From Mariniflexile litorale (lineage in GTDB: Bacteria; Bacteroidota; Bacteroidia; Flavobacteriales; Flavobacteriaceae): 64,000 nucleotides of DNA. The position numbers were made by a program, and so were the translations under genes. The stretch is taken from NCBI RefSeq assembly GCF_031128465.2, contig NZ_CP155618.1, positions 815,501 through 879,500 on the forward strand, written 5' to 3'. Below the pieces are notes generated by a model. It saw only the letters and a list, made by a program, of their open reading frames with translations, was not told where the DNA came from and searched no databases. Shown here piece by piece: positions 35,684 through 44,762 of the stretch (the stretch's first letter is position 1; every line of letters starts with the position of its first letter).

Positions 35684-35822
35684 ATGATGTAAGATAACAC
35701 AAGTAAATAATTATGGAACAAGATTGCGTTTATAAAATTTTAAAAATAATTATAATCATCCTTTTGACTTTTTCCATTTTAACAGTTACATTCTTAAATT
35801 TACAAATAATTTTTAAATTTAG

Positions 35823-35851
35823 GTAGGGTAAAATAAAATGTAGTTGTCTTA
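35823..35851 (+). promoter_or_regulatory. Candidate ECF-sigma promoter copy B
   Basis: GTAGGGTA (35823-35830), 12 nt, then GTTGTCTTA (35843-35851), 64 nt upstream of the lipoprotein start at 35916. The same blocks and spacing as the copy upstream of the FecR gene suggest joint control. Confidence 0.65.
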
Positions 35852-35915
35852 CTAAAACAAAGGCGAAAAGAATCGCTATGAAAAAGAAAATATTATAACC
35901 CAAAAAATTATTATC

Positions 35916-36968
35916 ATGAAAAATTTAAAATTTATTACAAGTTTAGTTTTAACAGCATTATTAACTTTTACATCGTGTCAAGATGAAATTGATAGTGAAA
36001 ACGGACAAAACCCAAACACAAATAATTCTGAATCTGAAACAGCAAGTAACCTAGAACGCACCTCTATGTATGATGGTAGTTTTGACGACTTTTTAGATGG
36101 CACCTCTTGTTCTTCTATATTATTACCAGTTGTTGCAACGGTAAATGGCACACAAGTAAGTATTATATCGCAGTCTGACTACCAAGTTGTTTTAAACATT
36201 TTAGGTGAATTCACTAACGATAACGACACTGTAACACTACAATTCCCTTTAAGTGTTCGATTAAGTAATTATACCGAAGTTGTAGTTGCAAACCAAAGCG
36301 AATTCAATGCTATTATTGATGCTTGTGAAACTGCTGAAGCAACTGGTAAAGATGCCATTTCTTGTCTAGATATTGATTTTCCCATAACCATTTTAACCTA
36401 TAGTTTAAATTTTGAGCAAACAGGTAGTGTGGTTATCGAAACCGAACAACAATTATATGCGTATGTAAATAATATGGACAACACTCAATTATTCGCAGTA
36501 AACTATCCTATAACTGCTACGTTGTCAGATAGCACAACGGTAACACTTACAAGCGATTTAGATTTAAAAGCTAGTATTAATGACTGTTTAGGTATTGAAG
36601 ATACTGAAGCAGAAGCAGAAACTCAAGCAAATAACTTAGAAACTATTTTAATTAACGGAAGCTTTAAAGTGCAATCCTTTATAAATACAGGTATAAATAA
36701 AACTTCAGATTATGCCAATTATACTATTGATTTCGCAAACGATTTATCGTGTGTAGCCAAAGACAAAGTGAATACACTAGCAAACAATATTGAAGGTACT
36801 TATAAAGTTACATCTGAAACGGAAGTATATTTAAACCTAACTTTTGCAGGAAATGCTACTTTTAACTTGCTAAATAGTAAATGGGAAGTAACTAGTTTTA
36901 GTAACACATCCATTTCATTAAAAAGCACAACGAATGCTGCAGCAACATTAGTTTTGTCTAAAATTTAA
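35916..36968 (+). CDS. Lipoprotein of unknown function, likely in the ECF regulon
   Basis: A lipoprotein signal peptide (LVLTALLTFTSCQDE, cysteine near residue 21) is followed by an acidic, asparagine-rich stretch. Two similar domains come next, each with a QSDYQVVLNIL- or EQQLYAYVNNM-like helix, an FPLSVRLSNYTEVVV- or YPITATLSDSTTVTL-like strand pair and a NAIIDACE or ASINDCLG ending. This internal duplication is visible by eye. The C-terminal quarter looks like a lipocalin-like domain. Surface location is likely; function unknown. The GTAGGGTA-N12-GTTGTC motif lies upstream. Confidence 0.8.
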   Translation: MKNLKFITSLVLTALLTFTSCQDEIDSENGQNPNTNNSESETASNLERTSMYDGSFDDFLDGTSCSSILLPVVATVNGTQVSIISQSDYQVVLNILGEFTNDNDTVTLQFPLSVRLSNYTEVVVANQSEFNAIIDACETAEATGKDAISCLDIDFPITILTYSLNFEQTGSVVIETEQQLYAYVNNMDNTQLFAVNYPITATLSDSTTVTLTSDLDLKASINDCLGIEDTEAEAETQANNLETILINGSFKVQSFINTGINKTSDYANYTIDFANDLSCVAKDKVNTLANNIEGTYKVTSETEVYLNLTFAGNATFNLLNSKWEVTSFSNTSISLKSTTNAAATLVLSKI

Positions 36969-37014
36969 AAACCTACTTGATTTTTGGTTGATCCATTGCT
37001 ATTATCTCTCTGAT

Positions 37015-37050
37015 GAAGCGGCTGTTGGGAAACTAGCAGCTGCTTCTTTT
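37015..37050 (+). terminator. Hairpin between lipoprotein and metalloprotease genes
   Basis: GAAGC-G-GCTG (37015-37024) pairs with CAGC-T-GCTTC (37037-37046), with one G-T pair and a 12-nt loop, followed by TTTT. It would act as a terminator or partial terminator inside the exported-protein cluster. Confidence 0.6.
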
Positions 37051-37148
37051 AAAAACAGATTATGAAATGCATATTAAAATTAAATTGGAACCAACCAAAA
37101 CATCTACAAGTTGCATGCATGCGACCTAAAAAAAACAAACAGGAACAG

Positions 37149-37916
37149 ATGAAAAAAATAATAACATTACTAGTGATTCTCGGCTTTTTGGTTTCTTGCT
37201 CAAAAGAAGATACTACCGAAGTTAATAATTCAAACATAAAATTAGCAAATCAAAAAGGGACAGGAAGCTCTTCAAACGATTTGTTATCAGATACCACTTT
37301 TAAAAGTATGGTAATTGAACTAGTATATGTTGAAGGGTTTGAACCTAGCCAAAATAGCATTAGTAATTTTGTGAATTTTTTAAATTCTAGAACATTTAAA
37401 CCAAATGGGATTACTGTTGAAAAGAGAGCCATTCCTTCTCCAGGAAATGCTCCTTATTCCAATCAAGAAATTATAGACATAGAAGATGCCAATCGCTCTA
37501 AATACAATACAAGCAATCAAGTAGCTGTTTGGGCTTTTTTTGCCGATGGTGAATCTGAAAACAACACCAATTCCGGAATTGTTTTAGGAACAGCCTATAG
37601 AAACACCTCATTTGTAATTTATGAAGCAACCATTCAAGATTTAAGTAACAGTGCTTTTGAACCGAATCGAACTGTTTTAGAAACTACGGTAATAACCCAT
37701 GAATTGGGTCATATTTTAGGTCTTACAAACTTAGGAACAACTATGGTTAATAATCATGAAGATACCGAACACGCTAAGCATTGTAATATTGAAAGTTGCC
37801 TTATGTATTGGGCTGCCGAAAGCGGTTCTGATTTAAGCAACTTAATGGGATCGAACACAGCACCTCAACTAGACGCTCAATGTATTGCCGATTTACAGGC
37901 AAATGGCGGTAAATAA
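37149..37916 (+). CDS. Lipoprotein zinc metalloprotease with metzincin-like motif
   Basis: I take the start at 37149, which gives a lipoprotein signal (LVILGFLVSCSKED, cysteine near residue 17); the upstream frame lacks one. The catalytic motif HELGHILGLTN occurs near 188-198. Further on comes HCNIESCLMYW, a C-x4-C-x-M arrangement like that following the zinc site in archaemetzincins. Length is 255 residues. Substrate unknown. It is followed 29 nt later by the beta-barrel gene. Confidence 0.85.
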   Translation: MKKIITLLVILGFLVSCSKEDTTEVNNSNIKLANQKGTGSSSNDLLSDTTFKSMVIELVYVEGFEPSQNSISNFVNFLNSRTFKPNGITVEKRAIPSPGNAPYSNQEIIDIEDANRSKYNTSNQVAVWAFFADGESENNTNSGIVLGTAYRNTSFVIYEATIQDLSNSAFEPNRTVLETTVITHELGHILGLTNLGTTMVNNHEDTEHAKHCNIESCLMYWAAESGSDLSNLMGSNTAPQLDAQCIADLQANGGK

Positions 37917-37945
37917 CTATGGTATAACCAAAACAAATTATCAAA

Positions 37946-38524
37946 ATGAAAACAATCTTTAAAATCTTATTCATATTTACTATCGCATTAACTTCAAATG
38001 CACAAACAAATAAATCGAACGCAGGACTAAAAGGTGGTTACAATTTAGCTGCCGTAAGTTTTGATGGCGAAACAGAAACCGGACAAAGACACTCTTTTCA
38101 TATCGGTTTTTATGGTGAATCGTTTTTATCGGAAAGTGTCGCGTTACAAGTAGAATTGCTTTACTCGCAACAAGGTTATGAATTAAAGGATAACAGCGGA
38201 ACTTTCACGCAAAAATTAGATTACGTCAATCTTCCATTAATGCTAAAACTTTATCCTGATGAAGCATTCTTTTTAGAAGTTGGTCCCCAAGTTGGATTAG
38301 CAGTCTCTCACAAAGAAGAGTTTGATAGCAGTTTCGGTTTGTTTGACACCTCACAAGAATTCGACCCTCAAAGTTTTGACTGGGGCGTAAACTTTGGTAC
38401 TGGTTTTAAAACTGAATCTGGTGTTTCATTAGGCGTTAGATACCATTTAGGATTAGGCAACGTTTATGACGAAGGCAACCCAAAAAATCGTGTGTGGCAA
38501 TTTTCAATAGGATTTGATTTTTAA
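37946..38524 (+). CDS. Small outer-membrane beta-barrel (porin family)
   Basis: A signal peptide (MKTIFKILFIFTIALTSNAQ) is followed by GLKGGYNLAAVSFDG, the usual start of the 8-stranded PorT-like/OmpW-like barrel family in Bacteroidota. Alternating strands follow (LDYVNLPLMLKLYP, FFLEVGPQVGLAVS) with a terminal aromatic residue in IGFDF. The length is 192 residues. Its last codons form half of an 18-bp terminator stem. Confidence 0.85.
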   Translation: MKTIFKILFIFTIALTSNAQTNKSNAGLKGGYNLAAVSFDGETETGQRHSFHIGFYGESFLSESVALQVELLYSQQGYELKDNSGTFTQKLDYVNLPLMLKLYPDEAFFLEVGPQVGLAVSHKEEFDSSFGLFDTSQEFDPQSFDWGVNFGTGFKTESGVSLGVRYHLGLGNVYDEGNPKNRVWQFSIGFDF

Positions 38525-38540
38525 TCAAATCCTATTGAAA
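38502..38540. terminator. 18-bp perfect terminator overlapping the barrel gene
   Basis: The stem 38502-38519 pairs perfectly with 38523-38540 around a 3-nt TTT loop. The left half encodes the last residues of the barrel protein; the hairpin ends 3 nt before the convergent phosphoesterase stop. It serves both strands. Confidence 0.85.
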
Positions 38541-38542
38541 TA

Positions 38543-39796
38543 TTAATTTTTATTCATTGTAAAAGAATCTAACACGACACCTCCAATAGTTGAAATGGCT
38601 TGTAAATGCAGCTTTTTACCTTCTACCGTTAACAAAGAAAAATGTCCTGTATGCGCCACTGCTGCCACAACATTTTTATCACACTCTCCTGGGATTTGGG
38701 GTTGCCAATTTTTATTAAGTTTTCCCCCTGCTCCTGTAGTAATTTGAATAAAGCCATTTGAAATTTCTGGATATGCATCAGTATTAGCGCGATGTTTTTC
38801 AAGAACATTTCCATTAGAATCATATGGATGAAGCCTTTCATAAGTATGTGCATGCCCATTTAGCACCACATCTACATTATATTTTGAAAACAACGGATAC
38901 AAAGCTATAACTGCCTTTTCATCTTTTTTATAGGTACAAGTTCTTCCATTATGATGGAAATACACAAAAATCCAATCGTGTTTCCCTTGGACTTGAATTA
39001 AATCGTTTTCAAACCATTTAACTTGATTTTCAACATCAAACAACTCGCCGTTTCTAGTATCTAAAGCTATAAAGTGCGCATTACCATAATCATAAGAATA
39101 ATAATGCTCATTATTTGGCAATTTCCATTCTTTCTCAAAATTAAGATCGGGATCTGTTTTCCAATCATGATTTCCTAAAGCTGGATAAAATGGAATATTT
39201 CTCAAAATTGCTTCCATGGGTTTAAACAAATATTCATCGGCATACAGACTTTCTCCATCAGGATAAATAATATCACCCAAACCTATTCCGAAATTTGGTT
39301 TTTCCTTTAAACTATTAATTTGATAGCTTGTAATTTGCGGAAACCCTCCTTTTTCTACAGGTTCTCCAATATCACCCATCGCATAAAATGAAAACTTACT
39401 ATTTTTATCTAAAGGCTCTACTCTAAAATAATAATCATCACCAGAAGCCAATAATTGATCATCTGAATAAATAGCATAGAAATATTTCTCTCCCCTATCT
39501 AAACCTTTTAAAGTAACTGTATGTCTTAAAAAATCGCCATCCTTTTCTGCAACGCTATAACTTGTACTATTTAAGTCTTTTGTTTTCCCATATTTCACAA
39601 AAGATTTTTCACCAGCATTCGTTTTCCATAAAATACTAATACTATCCGCAAACGAATTTTGCAAATAAGGTTCACGTAAAAGCTCTACTTTAATTTGATT
39701 ATTAACCACTGCCTCTGATTTCATCGTACCACACCTAACAAAAAACAACACTAATACAATTAGGAATATGAGACGGTTTTTAAGTTTATTCATCAT
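38543..39796 (-). CDS. Metallophosphoesterase (purple acid phosphatase-like) lipoprotein
   Basis: A lipoprotein signal (LVLFFVRCG, cysteine near residue 22) precedes a fibronectin-like N-terminal domain typical of purple acid phosphatases (YLQNSFADSISILWKT). The metal motifs follow in order: MGDIGE, GLGDIIYPDG, GNHDW and LNGHAHTYER. It probably releases phosphate from organic esters in the periplasm or at the surface. The length is 417 residues. It lies between gyrB and a convergent barrel gene. Confidence 0.9.
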   Translation of the reverse strand: MMNKLKNRLIFLIVLVLFFVRCGTMKSEAVVNNQIKVELLREPYLQNSFADSISILWKTNAGEKSFVKYGKTKDLNSTSYSVAEKDGDFLRHTVTLKGLDRGEKYFYAIYSDDQLLASGDDYYFRVEPLDKNSKFSFYAMGDIGEPVEKGGFPQITSYQINSLKEKPNFGIGLGDIIYPDGESLYADEYLFKPMEAILRNIPFYPALGNHDWKTDPDLNFEKEWKLPNNEHYYSYDYGNAHFIALDTRNGELFDVENQVKWFENDLIQVQGKHDWIFVYFHHNGRTCTYKKDEKAVIALYPLFSKYNVDVVLNGHAHTYERLHPYDSNGNVLEKHRANTDAYPEISNGFIQITTGAGGKLNKNWQPQIPGECDKNVVAAVAHTGHFSLLTVEGKKLHLQAISTIGGVVLDSFTMNKN

Positions 39797-39849
39797 AACA
39801 CAAAGTATTTTATTATATACACTTGATTTTATATTTTATAAAAATATAA

Positions 39850-39880
39850 AAAGCCATGATATTAAATATATCATGGCTTT
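39850..39880 (-). terminator. gyrB terminator
   Basis: A perfect 13-bp stem (AAAGCCATGATAT with ATATCATGGCTTT) closes a 5-nt loop and on the (-) strand is followed by a T-rich tract. It lies 27 nt beyond the gyrB stop codon. Confidence 0.85.
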
Positions 39881-39907
39881 CTTTTAAAAAATTTTAAACA
39901 GAATTAC

Positions 39908-41881
<1,974 letters not shown>

Positions 41882-41897
41882 CTATTTTTTGTTACAC

Positions 41898-41920
41898 AAA
41901 AAAAGATGCGCTTTTGCATC
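41898..41920 (-). promoter_or_regulatory. Terminator-like hairpin in the gyrB leader
   Basis: On the (-) strand GATGC (41920-41916), loop AAAAGC, GCATC (41909-41905) is followed by seven U residues (41904-41898), about 40 nt before the start codon. The promoter-like box is just upstream, so the hairpin would form at the 5' end of the mRNA. Confidence 0.5.
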
Positions 41921-41934
41921 CTTCTGAATACAAA

Positions 41935-41942
41935 CAAATATA
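41935..41942 (-). promoter_or_regulatory. gyrB -7 element
   Basis: TATATTTG on the (-) strand exactly matches TAnnTTTG, about 78 nt upstream of the gyrB start codon. Confidence 0.55.
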
Positions 41943-42460
41943 CGAAATTATCACTCCTTTAAAAAGCATTTCATCAAATGAAACACATAATTATCAACAT
42001 TTGTTAATTACTCAAAAGTGTCTTAAATCGCTTAAAAAGTGCCTTAAAATTCATTTTATCACTTTTTAATAATTTTAAAAAAAGCAAAAACTAAAAAGTC
42101 GTTATAAAGCGATGTTTTGATGTGAATGGTACCTTTACATATCATACCATCTTCACAAAAAATGGATCAAGTCTCATCGTTGTGTTTAAATAAAAATGGG
42201 ATCCAGTCAAATTATTGGACACTAAACTATATATGCGTATCATTTAGTTAGTTTAAATTCAGAAAGCACCTCACAAGTTCTTACACCTCTGAACAGACTT
42301 TTAAACACTTTTATTTTAGTATTAAACAACTTTACAAAAGCGTTGCATTACTATAACCAACACACATAAAAACAACGCGCATTCCTCAACTATTATGTGC
42401 GAAAATAAAGCGAAATTCTCATAAAAATCGATGAAATGCACAAATTCCCGAAATATCTTG

Positions 42461-42540
42461 TTCGACATTCCTTCGAGGATTGTTCGAGAATCCTTCGTAA
42501 AATAAGGGTTTTCTCGAAGGATTCCCGAAGGAATGTCGAA
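42461..42540. repeat. 80-nt imperfect palindrome rich in CCTTCG/CGAAGG
   Basis: The outer arms TTCGACATTCCTTCG (42461-42475) and CGAAGGAATGTCGAA (42526-42540) are perfectly complementary over 15 bp. The inner arms GAATCCTTCG (42488-42497) and CGAAGGATTC (42515-42524) add 10 bp around a 17-nt loop. A 12-nt bulge lies on the left side. TGTCGAAG is repeated directly at 42545-42552. Confidence 0.75.
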
Positions 42541-42818
42541 GAAGTGTCGAAGGAAACTACTTTTAAGCCATCAATAACCTGTAAATGCCGGTTGAAAACA
42601 TGCCTTTTTGCCAGTGCCTATTTATGAATATGCGCAGGTGCATAATACGGATTTAAACAATGGATGATAATACATTGGTGTGAGTGAGTAATAAAAGTAT
42701 CCCTTCCATATTTACATGGTACTATTTTAATAAAACCATCTTCAAATGTGTACAAAGATATTTTTTACAAACATCTAAAAATTGACAAACATCCTAATAT
42801 GGTTTTAATTAATATACA

Positions 42819-42854
42819 GCTTTTTGGATGGATTCCAAAAAACGTCCAAAAAGC
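42819..42854. repeat. Three-way TTTTTGGA/TCCAAAAA repeat with alternative hairpins
   Basis: TTTTTGGA (42821-42828) can pair with TCCAAAAA at 42834-42841 or, extended to 10 bp, GCTTTTTGGA (42819-42828) with TCCAAAAAGC at 42845-42854. The two pairings exclude each other. The element is about 235 nt upstream of gatC. Confidence 0.6.
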
Positions 42855-43089
42855 ACTGCATACAAACCAAAAACCTACCCTCTTAAAAAGAATGGAGAAA
42901 CTATTTAAAGGTTGGTTTTGATGAAATTTTCATTCATATATGCTTAAAAGTATCAATAATGTAATTAAAATAAAGGGTTGTTTAAAAGATGACAAGCTAT
43001 TAAAGTTTCAGTGTTTTAAGCACCAAACTCCATGAAAACTTTCGTAATTTTACCAGCTTAAAAGTTTAACTAGTTAATAAACAAAAGAC

Positions 43090-43359
43090 ATGAGTAAAAT
43101 TATGACGGTCGACGTATTGTCGAGTATTAAAGGAGCACAACCCAGTGAGGCGGTGAATAAATTATTTGATGTGATTAAAAATGCACAACCTACAAATAAC
43201 AACTCTTTTAATGATAATCATAATAATGGCGTGTCGTTAAACGATTTAAGAGACGATGTGGTCATTGAAAGTTCTGCCATCGAGAAACAAATCATTATCG
43301 AAAATTTTCCAAAATCAAAGAATGGTTATTTGGTAGTTTCTAAAGTGATAGAAGAATAA
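43090..43359 (+). CDS. gatC: Divergent amidotransferase subunit GatC
   Basis: The 89-residue protein ends LRDDVVIESSAIEKQIIIENFPKSKNGYLVVSKVIEE. This aligns with the C-terminal GatC signature LRED(E/D)V...APDxxxGYFxVPKVIE. The N-terminal half does not show the usual helical GatC sequence and contains an Asn/His-rich stretch (TNNNSFNDNHNN), so it is unusually diverged. GatC acts as the belt that stabilises GatA on GatB. The position 2 nt before gatA and the C-terminal match support the call; a general search would likely list it as hypothetical. Confidence 0.72.
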   Translation: MSKIMTVDVLSSIKGAQPSEAVNKLFDVIKNAQPTNNNSFNDNHNNGVSLNDLRDDVVIESSAIEKQIIIENFPKSKNGYLVVSKVIEE

Positions 43360-43361
43360 TT

Positions 43362-44762
43362 ATGGATTCTCAAATAAAACAACTTCATCAACAATTGGTG
43401 AACAAAGACATTTCTTGTACCACTTTAATTCAAGAAAGATTAGATGCCTTAAAAACAAATACCAACAACACCGTAAACTCTTTATTGGATACGTTGGCGC
43501 TAGAATTAGCTGCCAAAGTAGATGCCAAAATAGCCAATGGAGAAACAATTGGCTTATTGGAAGGTATTCCGTTTGGCATTAAAGATGTGTACATGGTACA
43601 AGGTACATACACAACGGCGAGTTCTGATTTACTTAAAAATTACAAATCGGCATACACAGCAACAGCCATTCAAAAATTATTGGATGCGGGAGCTATTCCT
43701 TTAGTAAAAGAAAACTGCGATAGTTTTGGTCATGGCTCTTCTAGTGAAAATACCATTTTTGGTGCTGTAAAAAATGCGATCAACCCCGATTTAGTGGGTG
43801 GTGGCTCTAGTGGTGGCTCTGCGGTAAATGTAGCTAAAGATTATACGGTATTTTCTATAGGTGGTGATACAGGAGGTTCCGTACGCCAACCGGCAGGTTA
43901 CAATAACGTGTATGGTTTAAAACCGACTTACGGACGTATTTCGCGTTTTGGTTTGATGGCGTATGCATCATCTACCGATTGTGTTGGGCCTATTGCAAAA
44001 TCGGTTGAAGATATTCGGATTGTGTTGAATGTGATGAGTGGTAAAGACGGTAAAGATCAAACGACCTACGCTTCCACAGAAATAAGCGAAGAAAATATTT
44101 CTAATTCAAGAGATATTAAAACCATTGGATATTTCAAAAATTTCATTGAAAGTGAAGCGATTGACCCAAAAATAAAAGACGACTTTTTAGCAACTATTGA
44201 AAAAATAAAAGCCAAAGGCATTGAAGTAAAAGAACTGGATTTCTTTAAATCGGATATTTTGGTTTCTACCTACTATACTTTGGCAATGGCTGAAACGGCT
44301 TCCAATCTATCACGCTTGGATGGTAGTAATTATGGCAACAGAATTGAAGATAAAAACTTAAAAGAATCTTATGCAGTAACGCGTTCGGAGAATTTTTCAG
44401 AAGAAACCAAACGTCGTATTGTTGGTGGCAATCAAGTGTTATCTCAAGGATTTTCAGATGAAATTTATTTAAAAGGCTTGGCATTACGAGATTCTATTTC
44501 AGCCAATTTTGAAAATGATTTTAAAGAGGTTGATATCATTTTATCTCCGGTAACACCCAGCACACCTCCAAAAATTGGAGATAGCTTAAAAGATCCACAC
44601 GCGATGTATTTAAGTGATGCCTATACGGTTGGTTTTAGCTTAGGGCAATTACCCACGCTAACCGCACCACAAGGCACAGAAACTGGCTTACAAATTACAG
44701 CCGCTAAAAATAACGACGAACTTGTTTTGAAGTTTGCTAACTTCTTAAAAGACACATTATAA
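43362..44762 (+). CDS. gatA: Asp-tRNA(Asn)/Glu-tRNA(Gln) amidotransferase subunit GatA
   Basis: This amidase-signature enzyme hydrolyses glutamine to supply ammonia to GatB. The catalytic triad is visible: Lys in PFGIKDVY (about residue 72), cis-Ser in GGGSSGGSA (about 146-154) and the nucleophile Ser in GGDTGGSVRQPAG (about 171). GLKPTYGRISRFGLMAYASS is characteristic of GatA rather than other amidases. The length is 466 residues. Its stop overlaps the next start by one base. Confidence 0.94.
   Translation: MDSQIKQLHQQLVNKDISCTTLIQERLDALKTNTNNTVNSLLDTLALELAAKVDAKIANGETIGLLEGIPFGIKDVYMVQGTYTTASSDLLKNYKSAYTATAIQKLLDAGAIPLVKENCDSFGHGSSSENTIFGAVKNAINPDLVGGGSSGGSAVNVAKDYTVFSIGGDTGGSVRQPAGYNNVYGLKPTYGRISRFGLMAYASSTDCVGPIAKSVEDIRIVLNVMSGKDGKDQTTYASTEISEENISNSRDIKTIGYFKNFIESEAIDPKIKDDFLATIEKIKAKGIEVKELDFFKSDILVSTYYTLAMAETASNLSRLDGSNYGNRIEDKNLKESYAVTRSENFSEETKRRIVGGNQVLSQGFSDEIYLKGLALRDSISANFENDFKEVDIILSPVTPSTPPKIGDSLKDPHAMYLSDAYTVGFSLGQLPTLTAPQGTETGLQITAAKNNDELVLKFANFLKDTL

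Larger units (their letters stand above)
35611..35915. other. 305-bp divergent intergenic region between sigma gene and lipoprotein gene
   Basis: The region holds two candidate ECF promoters on the (+) strand (35655 and 35823) and otherwise AT-rich DNA. No reading frame of protein-like quality was seen. The first promoter is about 230 nt from the next gene, so it could make a short RNA or a long leader. Confidence 0.6.
41943..43089. other. Long gene-free region between gyrB and gatC with several hairpins
   Basis: I found no convincing gene. Base composition is AT-rich with scattered palindromes: TGTGAATGGTA (42121-42131) with TACCA-tc-TTCACA (42145-42157), the 80-nt structure at 42461-42540, and the alternating hairpins at 42819-42854. 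A short frame at 42436-42627 is produced by the palindrome and lacks protein character. A (+) promoter for gatC may be TAATTTTA near 43045. A single near-match to a DnaA box (TTATCAACA near 41991) is not enough to call an origin. Confidence 0.6.

Noticed and set aside
37062-37148. Longer N terminus for the metalloprotease
   Set aside because: It would hide the lipoprotein signal peptide behind 29 charged residues and begins just after a terminator-like hairpin.
42436-42627. 63-residue open frame in the gyrB-gatC gap
   Set aside because: It is generated mostly by the CCTTCG/CGAAGG palindrome, has no promoter or protein-like composition, and matches no family I know.
41943-43089. Replication origin in the long gap next to gyrB
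   Set aside because: Only one near-match to a DnaA box (TTATCAACA) was seen, there is no cluster of boxes and no dnaA gene nearby, and gyrB alone is not evidence of an origin.
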